From Strigamia acuminata (lineage: Eukaryota > Arthropoda > Chilopoda > Geophilomorpha > Linotaeniidae), in contig OX442321.1 in NCBI GenBank assembly GCA_949358305.1, positions 1,922,001 through 1,986,000 on the forward strand: a stretch of DNA of 64,000 bases. The letters are read 5' to 3'. Positions 54,883 through 64,000 of the stretch are shown piece after piece; within the stretch, counting starts at the first letter, position 1, and each line of letters starts with the position of its first letter. Under the pieces are notes generated by a model. That model saw only the letters and a list, made by a program, of their open reading frames with translations. It did not search any database and was not told the DNA's origin. The translations under genes were made by a program, and so were the position numbers.

Positions 54883-55342
54883 CCCTTGGAGGCATAAGGC
54901 TATACGGATTTATGGACAAGCTTTTTCTTGAATAGGAAATTTTTTTCCTATTTATTTTTTTGCTGAAAATTTGTGATTTTGTTTATATCATACTGAACCT
55001 TAACTCAGGTGAAATTTTAAGTCATTGGTCATTTAGTTAATTAATTATGCTAAATGCAAATTTTCTGCCCCTTAAAACTCCAGCAAAACTATTTTGCTGG
55101 CTTTGCTGCCTAAGAAAGAGCGTTTCAGTTAACAGCTTTTTGCATTTAACAGTAGTGTTTAAACCAACCATTAGTTGGTAAAAGAAATATATTATTACTG
55201 TTCATAACTAGCGTCCTCTATGAAATTAGTTGCGAACTTTCAAAAATCGAAACGACGCTTTAACTAATTGACCTGAAAATTTTCCATAAATCCGTAATGC
55301 CTTATACCAGAACGGCACATTTTACCCTTATACCTCCGAGGG
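54883..55342 (+). mobile_element. piggyBac-like MITE, nested copy
   Basis: 460 bp, flanked by TTAA on both sides (54879-54882, 55343-55346), ends CCCTTGGAGGCATAAGG and CCTCCGAGGG. A subterminal inverted pair GGATTTATGG / CCATAAATCC follows. TTAA targets and CCCT...AGGG ends are the piggyBac hallmark. No transposase. Confidence 0.78.
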
Positions 55343-55445
55343 TTAACATGTGTTCTATGGCCAGCCAAACAACCAAGCTGTTTTTAAGTATTCGTTATAT
55401 CAAAAAATTCATTATATAGTGAATCGTTATAGCGAGGTTTGACCG

Positions 55446-56100
55446 TATTTGGTCTTATCGCAAGGTTTTGCCTGCAACGTAGTTAATTAAATTTTTAAAC
55501 AAGTGAAATGTTTTTCAAAGGAAGTGTAATCTGCATTTCGAAGATAAAAGTTTTAGGTCGTGACTTGTGACTTTAAGTTGATCGAATTACATTATTGCAT
55601 TTTTATTATTATGAACAAGGAAGATCATAATTTAGATTATGGATTTTAAAGAAAAAGTAATTTTTTGCAACTGCTTTGAATTCTAGCTTTATTAGGTCCC
55701 AATCCTGTGCTTTTGTCACAGAATTTTAATTTGAAGGGTCCCTTGATGATTGTTGGGAAGTTGTGGTAAGTCAGCAAATTGTGGTAATTAGTTGAGAGAT
55801 GGTCTTAAGAATTTTAAAACACAGTTAACTGCCTTACGAAAATGAAGAGTTGGTCTTATAATCGGCAGATTCAGTTTGTCGAGAAACTTATCAATTTTTA
55901 AATTTCAATTTTTTTACGTCAAACTATGTCTAGAAGGACAAGCCAACACCATTCATGTGACAGAAGTAATAACCCGAATAAATAAATAATATTAGGATGA
56001 AAACAATTCCAGGAATAAAGAGTGCTACAATAGAAAGCAATTCCCATCAAGAGATGGCACTAAAAACAATGAACAATCCTTTCCCCAAGCAGTTCTACTT
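55446..56100. other. Intergenic DNA, no gene seen
   Basis: AT-rich DNA without recognisable exon or repeat. Confidence 0.45.
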
Positions 56101-56510
56101 TATTATTAAAACATTCTTAAACTTCCCTGCAGTACAGCTGTTTTAAGTTTGTCTACAAGGAGACATTAAGAACCATCAAGATTTAATGACATCATCATTT
56201 GCCCGGTCTATCTTTTAATACTGTTGTCAGGGCAAGACAAGAGATTGGGTCAAGACTGATGTCATTGAATCTCAATAGATCTTTTTGCCTCCTTCTGGAC
56301 AAACTTAAAACAGATGTACTGCAGGAAAGTTTTTTTGTCCACGGATGTACAGTCGTGGACCAAAAAAACTTCCCTTCCGTTTAGCGGTTTTAAGTTTATC
56401 TATTATTATTTGCCCGGTCTATCTTTTAATACTGTTGTTAGGGCAAGACGAGAGACCGCATCAAGATTGATGTCATTGAATCTCAATGGATTTTTATGCC
56501 ACCTCGTGCA
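56101..56510. repeat. Two Tc1-like MITE fragments in head-to-head contact
   Basis: GTCTATCTTTTAATACTGTT with ATGTCATTGAATCTCAATRG appears at 56207-56278 and again at 56418-56490. Between them GTCCACGGATGTACAG and TACAGTCGTGGACC meet, so two copies share a terminus at about 56336-56362. A third copy is at 45408-45562. Confidence 0.65.
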
Positions 56511-56559
56511 TTAGGTAAACCGTAATGCATTGGAAAATATATTTTAGAACCATATGAGT

Positions 56560-56605
56560 AATCTTCACCGAAGGTCTTTCGATCTTGCGATCATCATCAG
56601 TGCTG
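56560..56605 (-). other. Conserved two-hairpin motif, possibly from a retroelement
   Basis: On minus: CTGATGATGATC-GCAA-GATCGAAAG then ACC-TTC-GGT. A related motif at 53612-53650 reads GAAGATGATC-GTTT-GATCGAAAG then GCC-TAT-GGT on minus. CTGATGA and GAAA resemble hammerhead ribozyme core strings, and such motifs are reported in Penelope-like elements, but the expected UH after stem III is not met here. Confidence 0.3.
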
Positions 56606-56854
56606 TGCTTTATTTAATCACGAAAACTTTCTTGGCTTCATACAACTTCCAATTAACACAACATTCTAATTGGCGCCTGATCTGCAGTAGCACGTTTGTA
56701 CTAACTCTTGGTACTTGTAGCTCACGGTCTCTCATTATCGCCTGGACAACGAATTAATAAGCGCTTGAGCGCTAATTGGAGAATTTATGGGAAAAAGTTT
56801 ATCGTCATGGGCACTGCCAGGATTTGTGAAAAGGATGTGCATGCAATGTGATCT

Positions 56855-56888
56855 TAACCTAACCTAACCTAACCTCACCTAACCTAAC
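56855..56888 (-). repeat. Interstitial telomere-type repeat (TTAGG)n
   Basis: The + strand reads TAACC repeated, with one CTCACC variant; about six units. The unit is the telomere repeat of most arthropods. It is too short and too deep inside other sequence to be a chromosome end. Confidence 0.85.
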
Positions 56889-58095
56889 TGTGCAGCCCAT
56901 GCTTAACGTTTCAACAGGACACTATCAACATGATAAGTAACAAATTTGTAACTTAATTGACATCTTACCACGTCATAGTGAATCATTTAAAACTGAAATT
57001 GGCTGTTGGGCAGAATTTAAAGCATCTATTAATGTTTGTAATATAAAATTCTCTCAAGCATGCTCAACCACAGTTATTGATTTGTATTGTTTAAGGACAT
57101 GGCCTATGTTTCACCATATTTGAAATATTGATGCTAAGCAGTGGTTTGGGTTGGCATGGTCTTTAATAAATTTTAATTCAAGTACCAAAACTTGAACTGT
57201 TTACATTAATGAATGTTTGAGACATTTTCAGCTTTAAATTCACAGGCAGTGTTTCATGTGTAAAACCTGTGTCCCAAATGCACAGATGGATTGGAACGGT
57301 ATACCATACATTATTCTTTTTCTTTGGAATTCAAGCCGCGCAGCATTGGGTCTGGTCAGTACTTGGATAGATGGAATATAGTGAAAAACCGGTGTTGTTT
57401 TTATGGCAAGAATTTGAGCCAAAACCTTCAAATGGGTTTTCTGTGGTTTCTTCTGTTCTTTTGGGTCCATAAAGTCACTCAACTGAATGCTTTTTGTCAG
57501 TCTGGTTTAACAACCCAGGCATGCATTCAGTCTTTGGGGTTATGAGCAAGTCAAGCTGACAAACAAATATAAATAATTTTGTTTAATTTCAACACCTTTG
57601 TGCCATAATTTTTGTGATTATAATTATTGTGCAGTCTTTATGTTACTGCCACTGATTTCGCATCGCTTCGGGAGTAATTTAAAGTTATTTAAGCCTGGGC
57701 AACAGTTAGAATGAAATGTCTAACTAACCATTACATAAAAATCTAATGAGGTGTGCAATGTGTTTTAATCCAATTTCATATAGCAGACTATGCATAATAG
57801 ATATTGGATTTGAATATCTTGAAATTGAATTTACACATGTCATTTCTATTTATTATTTATTCCATGTTGAAGTTGCAAGATCCAGGGATTGATTAGGTTG
57901 ATGGGAAAAACCAACAAGATAGAAATAATTTATCTGCAGACTACAATGTGTACATCAGAACTAGGATATCAAACAAATTGTAGGCGATAATCATGTATGA
58001 CAGCAGAGTGATGGTAGATCTAGAACGACTGCTTTTGAGCCTCCAACATTCATTCTTGATTAATGAAAACATTCTTGGCAAATATTTTTGCAGTA
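56889..58095. other. Intergenic DNA, no gene seen
   Basis: No recognisable exon. A frame at 57291-57545 has ordinary composition but no known family and no splice context. Confidence 0.45.
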
Positions 58096-58508
58096 TACTC
58101 CAAACCGATACAACGTTGACCTATTTCCAATTGGTTTCGCCGAATTACGCCAAAAAGTACATGCACCAAGTACTTTTTGGTCTGCGATTTTGATCGCAGC
58201 CAATCAGGTGTAACCTGACTTTATTTTTGATCGCTTTGTGAGGCGGTGCGAATCACATCGCACCTAGTGTATCCCCAGCACAACTGTGGACTGTGCTCTA
58301 CTACGGGGAAAAGTAGTGCTGTTTATTTTTAATGAATTTCAGTGTAAAAAATGATTAGAATGATGGATTTTATTTAATTGGTGATAAAATGTTTGTTTTA
58401 TCTAGTTAGAATACAATTCTGGTGTTATGGGCTACTTTTTAGTGCCACTATACCAGTGATACGGCCAAACCAATTGGAAATAGGTCAATGTTGTATTGGT
58501 TTGGGGTA
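58096..58508 (+). mobile_element. TA-flanked MITE related to the 'ACTCTTG' family, divergent subfamily
   Basis: 413 bp between TA dinucleotides. Ends TACTCCAAACCGATACAACG and GTTGTATTGGTTTGGGGTA. Shares ATTCTGGTGTTNTGGGCTA and CACTAYACCAGTGATACGGC with the main family, but the arms are different and the ATTACAATGT palindrome is not seen. Confidence 0.65.
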
Positions 58509-59290
58509 TAGTTTCTCTTGCACCTCAAGTATGACGATGTAATAAGCTTAGACGTGTGTCAGTTGATGGTTGTTGCATTACATCTTTATCCGGTTTAAAT
58601 TTTGTGCGTAGTCAATAAATCTTGTTCATTAAATTCTTTTGCGACAAAAAACTTGGCACTCAGCTTGAGCACAACATTCTTCCAACAACACGGTTTAGCA
58701 GATGCCTGAGCTTTAATGCAAATGTTGCCTTGTACAGGGAAACTAATCCATGTGCAGTTTTCATTCGAATGGAAACTAAAGCCATGATTTTTAATTTTTT
58801 TGTGGGATTAACTTTTTGAGCAAAAGAAAGTTGACAAAGGTCTTTAGCTTCAGAACAAGATATGGTTTTAATTCAACTTAAATCTCACCATCATCAATTA
58901 AAGATAGCACAAATTTATTAACATAATTGAAAAGGTGGCCATTTTCTTCATCTTCGGCATCGTTGAAATACTCTGGCATTACAGAAGTGGATATTCAATA
59001 TCCCTGTTGTATAAAATGGTAGAGTTTTGAAATTTACATTGCTATAAGATTGAATTGCAAGCACTGGGTCACAATTTTGATCTATCGGCTATCGTTTGCA
59101 ATTTCCTCCATTTATGGGTGAGTCCAACATACCTTTTCTAGTTGAGGTAATATATTCTTGCAGATTTATGTCTAATCCATATAATACTTTTCACAGCTGT
59201 ATGGTCTTGGAGTAGCATAACTCAGGCCTGGATTTTGGTGTTTGTAGAACCTGGCCAATTTTACTCCAAAATGTTATAAGTAAAACATTA
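58509..59290. other. Intergenic DNA, no gene seen
   Basis: No recognisable exon or repeat; short frames lack known domains. Confidence 0.45.
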
Positions 59291-59435
59291 GGTACATTCA
59301 ATCTTCAAAAGACGAACTGACATCTTCGAACAGGATGTCGTGTTTTTTGCATTATGTCTTTGAGAAGTCAACTTGAAAGAATTTAAATAAGAGGATTAAG
59401 TTTAAGCGAAATTGAAATCATTTTTTTGATTTGTA
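59291..59435 (-). mobile_element. Fragment of the GGTGCATTCAATC MITE cut by the next element
   Basis: Terminus GGTACATTCAATCTTC after TA (59289-59290). AAATAAGAGGATTAAG is the inverted form of CTTAATCCTCTTATTT in the copies at 37768 and 48279. The body stops where the next TA-flanked element begins. Confidence 0.6.
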
Positions 59436-59680
59436 TACTCTGAGCTGATACAACGTTGTTCTAGTTCCAGCCGTATCACTGGTGTAGTGGGACTAAAAAG
59501 TAGCCCAAAACACCAGAATTGTAATCGAACTCCAGACATTGTGATCGATTACCAACACTTGTTTCATTGTCAAAGGTGATGCTTTGACACAGAACTACTT
59601 TTCCGCGTAGTAGAGGATAGTTCACAGTTAGGCGTAATACGGCTGAAATTAGGACAACCAATACTGTAGGTAAACTCGGA
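59436..59680 (+). mobile_element. Degraded TA-flanked 'ACTCTTG'-type MITE
   Basis: Left end TACTCTGAGCTGATACAACG, internal CCGTATCACTGGTGTAGTGG, CACCAGAATTG and a partial palindrome (ACATTGTGATCGATTACC), then AACTACTTTTCCGCGTAGTA. The right arm is decayed, so the end is approximate. Confidence 0.5.
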
Positions 59681-60332
59681 GATCAAATAGACAGCTAAGT
59701 AAATTAAACCAGCAACAAAAACTAATTATCTGTTTCTTTGGAGAAGCGAATCTCCCACTATCAACTTACTCATATGAAATTAAAGCTCAAATTTATCTAT
59801 TTCACTACACTATTGATAAATTTATGCAGGGAGTGAGAGTGGTTAATACACACACCACAGCTGAATGGAATCTTGGCACAGCATGAGTCATCAGTTACAC
59901 CTTATCTCCTTCAAGTATGGCTATTTATTCCAGTTGTATCATATTGCCCCTTCTCTTTCCATATGTCACATTTTCACAGCAGTAGGCAAAGCTTTATTAA
60001 GATGACTTTGTATTGTCTTGAGATGTAATTAGGTATTAAGGTAATAAAGTCAGGGTAATGTCCTTTGTGGAAAAATTTATCTCTCCCAACTGACCAGACC
60101 TTGCCTCTTGTTTAGCCACACAATTTGAAGTTGAAGCTATAATAGGGTAAATGACCTTGATTAATATATGGTATAGGACCTAGGTTGACCAAATCAGAAC
60201 AAGTACCTGACAATAGGTGCACACAAATACTTATTGCATTACCATGCTTTAAGCGGCATGCCGATGTACAGTACATGAAATTGTTGTTCACCTATTTGAA
60301 TGCATCTTTAGGATTAGTATGAATTTGATTTA

Positions 60333-60621
60333 CCGTACTGCCTCAATTTAACGCCGGGGCGTTTATGTATTTTTTCAAGTTGACCCCCGGCGTTTATTCA
60401 AAGCCCGGCGATGATTCGAAAAAAAAGGTTTTCTACTGCCGCTACCCAATCGTTTACGTTTAATTATCGTATATTCGTTTCAAAACGTTTAAACCCGGCG
60501 TTTAAACAAACCCGACGTTCATTTAAGGCCGGCGTTTATTGCCTTTTCGTTCTCAGTTTGCCCGGCGCTTAATCAGGAGCCGGCGTTTAGATACGACCGG
60601 CGTTAAATCGAGGCAGTACGG
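60333..60621 (+). mobile_element. CCGGCG-rich MITE, copy 1
   Basis: 289 bp between TA dinucleotides (60331-60332, 60622-60623), ends CCGTACTGCCTCAATTTAAC and its complement. The interior repeats an AAACGCCGG-like motif on both strands about ten times, near 60349, 60387, 60402, 60495, 60531, 60556, 60582, 60600. Non-coding. Confidence 0.78.
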
Positions 60622-61258
60622 TATTTACTATTCTATCTATTTAGTTAAATTTTCATTGCAAGTATCTGCCGATGACTGGTGCAGACATTAGAGCACTTTT
60701 GTAAATAGATTTCAGGAAGTGGTCATCTATCAATGTCAGCTACAGCCAAACATTAATTGTATTATCAATAAATTATTGATAACGTATTTTCTTCCAACCA
60801 AATAAGGCTTATTTGTATTTAAAGCTAAACAAGTCTTGCTGCTTATTTCCTGAATGGCATATCTGCAAACAGAATTAGAGCAAACCAAGTGCATGTTTGT
60901 CTCTGTCAAATTAACATTGATCCAAAAGCATACCGTCTACTGAGGAATGATCTGCAAAAAAACTTTCTTGAGGATTCAACTTAGCATTTGCACTAAGAGC
61001 TGTTGAAACTACTGCGAATACATTTGGAGGCTGTTGGCGGATGTTCTTGTAATAGAAGTATTTCAAATCAAAATGATTCCTAATAGTGGTGCAAGATAGG
61101 TGTTCTGTGGGTGCGAGGCCACTTCAGAAAAATGTTTAATATACGCACCAGAAAGTTTGGGCTAGCCCAAAGTTTAAATCTGGTTCTGGCCTGATATTGG
61201 CTTAGAAAGTTCAGGCTACAGCGTTCGCAGTTCGCACCAAAAAGCAAAAAGCCACATA

Positions 61259-61594
61259 CCGTACTGCCTCGATTTAAAGCCGGTCATATCTAAACGCCGG
61301 CTCCTGATTAAGCGCCGGCAAACTGAGGACAAAATGGCAATAAACGCCGGTCTTAAATGAACGCCGGGTTTGTTTAAACGCCGGGTTGAAACGTTTTTTA
61401 AACGTTTTGAGCGGTCTTTTGGTCGAAACATCGAAGAACGAAACGTTTGTAGCTAGCAATGGGTGGCTTTCCAATTTTTTTCGGTTAGACGCCCGGCGCG
61501 AATAATCGCCGGGCTTTGAATGAACGCCGGGGGGGGGGGGGGGTCAACCAGAAAAAATTAATAAACGCCTCGGCGTTAAATCGAGGCAGTACGG
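61259..61594 (-). mobile_element. CCGGCG-rich MITE, copy 2, inverted
   Basis: 336 bp, same ends (CCGTACTGCCTCGATTTAAA) and TA flanks. The interior is the inverted counterpart of the copy at 60333 (GCCGGCTCCTGATTAAGCGC; GCCGGGTTTGTTTAAACGCC). A 15-bp G run at 61529-61543 expands one of the motifs. Confidence 0.78.
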
Positions 61595-62879
61595 TACCTA
61601 GGCTAGCATGCAGCCAAAAGACAATCAACTGACCACACAGAATTGTGGGAAGTGACCTTGGCAGTTATCTAGTTCTTTTACAATTATCTAGTTCACACAA
61701 CTGGATTAGAATTATCTAGTTTAAAAAATTTGTAACTAGATAATTTTGGGTTAGATGCGTTTGCACCAAGAACCAGAACTAGATTTAAACTTTGGGCTAG
61801 CCCAAACTTTCTGGTTCGCACAAGATATTACGATCACAGGGTGCTAGACTTAACTTTTGTTTCCTAATGGAAACGGGTGATTGGCATAAAAAGTCCGAAA
61901 TGATGGACATTGTGTTGATGTTGCCTCCACTCATACAGCGATAGGCAATTTGATGATAGTGATTCTGATGATGAGTCCCTTCTGGTGAAGAGTAACAGCC
62001 AACTCTTGAGAGGAAATGATTCAGCCATTTCTAAGTGACAGCGAGGAATCGGCCATTGATGGTTTCTTGTAACCCTTATCAGCTGAGAGGCTGCAAGTAA
62101 ACAGGGTAGTGGTATGTAGTTCCTGCAACATTAGGGAAATTGAAATGTGGTCATTTTTGTCAGCTTTAAGGAGTTATCTGAAAGGGAAAGTCAACGTTGA
62201 GCGAACTTTAGCGAAATCGCTAAGAATTCTGTTGATCATTGTTTGTTAGTAATATTGTTTAGATAATGTATCACTAAATTACATTGTATATGTGGTTGTC
62301 AAGGAGAAATAAACACACAATGAACGTTTGAATATGGAGCTTTAATGCAAACTTAAATGATGCATCAACAAATACCAGTATTTTACAAATTGTTAGCTGA
62401 AAAATTTAGTCCTTAATTAGAATTAAAAATTAAGCAAATTAACTTTAATGACACTCAGCAACGCTCCAAATTTTCTCAATTACAGCGCTTGCTTTCACTG
62501 AGCCCACCAATCTCTTGTTAGTCGTCCGAATGCAGAATTTTTTCCTAGAGTTTTAAAGGTCCAACAAATGCACATCTCTCAATCAAATATTGGCCTTGGC
62601 ATTTATTGGAAGGTAAATATTCGGTCGCAGTCCTTTGTTGGTGAAGATGTGTAGCACGTCTTGGGCATATCGACTTGGCCTAAATCAAATCATGGATTTT
62701 CCATTCAAGTCAGCCGTAGTTTACACTTCACTTTCTGGGATCATTTTTTTATGTTTATATAGGGTATATTCATGTTTTCAATAGAGGTAATGGAAAAATG
62801 AGATAAAATTCACTTACCGTATATACTTGTGTACAACGCGAGAAATTTTAACAATGATTTCTGTTAATGGTCTCTGTTT
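61595..62879. other. Intergenic DNA, no gene seen
   Basis: No exon recognised. AGTTCTGGTT / AACCAGAACT and GGGCTAGCCCAAA-type motifs around 61140-61220 and 61700-61830 hint at another fold-back element, with its two arms on either side of the inverted CCGGCG MITE. Confidence 0.4.
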
Positions 62880-63351
62880 TAGACTTCTAAACCTTATGTT
62901 TAGAAAGTCTATTAAAACGGTCATGTCCGTCTGTTCGTCCGCATCCATATCTCAAAAACTATAGCAGGTAGAGACAAACGGGCAACGGCAATGAACTCAG
63001 CCCGCCTGTATTAAGTTTCTAAGGTCTTTTCGTATTTTTCCGACCTCCGGTTTAATTAATAAACTGGTTTTACTAGACTTTTAGCCGTCTATTACAGACT
63101 GATACCGGAAATGATGTATTATATTACATCAATGGTCAGCTCCTATTGGCTGTAACCACAAAACGTTTATCGGACGTATCAAATGCGCGTGTTACGTCCG
63201 AACGTTCTCTGGCGACGTGTTGTCGCCCATCTGTGCATTTCTCGAACCCGGAAACTTCACATTATTTTCTTTTATTTTGGTATTTTATTTAGGGGCAGAC
63301 GGACAGATGTATTTCTATACAGCAAAGTGTAGAAGGGGTTTAGAAGTCTAA
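62880..63351 (+). mobile_element. 472-bp MITE with TTAGACTTCTAAACC termini
   Basis: Perfect 15-bp inverted ends (62880-62894, 63337-63351). Near the left end GTCCGTCTGTTCGTCCGCAT and ATATCTCAAAAACTATAGCA form a block of a kind common in invertebrate repeats. The target duplication is not clear. Non-coding. Confidence 0.6.
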
Positions 63352-63383
63352 GATGTAATGCTTCAATGCATTACAGATATTTA

Positions 63384-63960
63384 CTTGTTTTTTACTGGAA
63401 CAATGGTCTGTTTTTTACATAAACAATGGTCTGTTTTTTACATAAACAATGGTCTGTTTTTTACATAAACAATGGTCTGTTTTTTACATAAACAATGGTC
63501 TGTTTTTTACATAAACAATGGTCTGTTTTTTACATAAACAATGGTTTGTTTTTTACATAAACAATGGTTTGTTTTTTACATAAACAATGGTTTGTTTTTT
63601 ACATAAACAATGGTTTGTTTTTTACATAAACAATGGTTTGTTTTTTACATAAACAATGGTTTGTTTTTTACATAAACAATGGTTTGTTTTTTACATAAAC
63701 AATGGTTTGTTTTTTACATAAACAATGGTTTGTTTTTTACATAAACAATGGTTTGTTTTTTACATAAACAATGGTTTGTTTTTTACATAAACAATGGTTT
63801 GTTTTTTACATAAACAATGGTTTGTTTTTTACATAAACAATGGTTTGTTTTTTACATAAACAATGGTTTGTTTTTTACATAAACAATGGTTTGTTTTTTA
63901 CATAAACAATGGTCTGGTTTTACATAAGCAGTGGTTTGTTTCTACATAAGCAATTGTCTG
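63384..63960. repeat. 23-bp tandem array, about 24 units, to the right edge
   Basis: Unit CATAAACAATGGTTTG plus TTTTTTA. The first six units read GGTCTG, about sixteen following ones GGTTTG, and the last few are degenerate. Units within each block are identical. Confidence 0.95.
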
Positions 63961-64000
63961 GTTTTTTAACGACAGCATTACAAAATGATAATTTGGTAAT

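Larger units (their letters stand above)
54543..55445 (+). mobile_element. Tigger/pogo-like MITE carrying two other elements
   Basis: Outer ends CAGTCGAGCCTCGTTACAAT (54543) and TAGCGAGGTTTGACCG (55445), TA on both sides. The host sequence resumes after the inserts with ACATGTGTTCTATGGCCAGC, the inverted form of the GCTGGCCATAGAACA core of other copies. Confidence 0.7.

Noticed and set aside
56554-56757. 67-aa frame MSNLHRRSFDLAIIISAV
   Set aside because: Its opening is the opposite strand of the paired-hairpin motif; no domain or splice context.
56855-56888. True chromosome end
   Set aside because: Only about six TTAGG units, with unrelated sequence for many kb on both sides.

Overview
The window is nuclear DNA of an invertebrate, most likely an arthropod. 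Coding exons are split by short GT-AG introns. Two of the three gene models carry complete animal domain architectures. A short interstitial run of the arthropod-type telomere unit TTAGG lies at 56.85 kb, and the intergenic DNA is crowded with small eukaryotic DNA transposons. I cannot name the species. Three genes can be read exon by exon, and every splice junction given keeps the reading frame. Left part (1-7273): AT-rich DNA with a duplicated hAT-type MITE (0.64-1.48 kb), a duplicated GC-rich block (5.06-5.36 kb) and minisatellites (6.4-7.0 kb); no convincing exon. Gene 1 (7274-13423, +) is a Dok-7-like PH/PTB docking protein whose first exon is missing. It keeps the paired Crk-type tyrosines of vertebrate Dok-7 and also carries Grb2-type and PI3-kinase-type tyrosine motifs. 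13.4-18.9 kb is intergenic, with two complex MITEs, one of them a chain of perfect palindromes. Gene 2 (18865-28952, +) is a complete tolloid/BMP1 protease: prodomain, astacin, CUB1, CUB2, EGF, CUB3, EGF, CUB4, CUB5; 1010 aa. Gene 3 (30009-34445, -) is a complete TM9SF3, 582 aa, ending in the Golgi-retention type tail VKID. Genes 2 and 3 converge, with about 1.06 kb between stop codons. TM9SF3 appears to share a divergent promoter with a + strand first exon ending at 34884. From about 35 kb to the end no coding exon is recognisable. This 29 kb is a TE-rich intergenic region or giant intron with Tigger-like, mariner-like, piggyBac-like, Harbinger-like and unclassified MITEs, often nested, a dead Helitron helicase fragment, a tRNA-Asp-like relic and a long 23-bp array at the right edge. 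Most larger introns of the three genes are filled by their own private minisatellite, very often with a unit of 20-22 bp or a multiple, with A/T tracts about 10 bp apart. That is the arrangement expected of intrinsically curved DNA and is one of the more interesting patterns here. The three genes are not an operon and share no pathway: Dok-7 acts at receptor tyrosine kinases under the membrane, tolloid processes BMP antagonists and matrix outside the cell, and TM9SF3 sorts membrane proteins in the Golgi.
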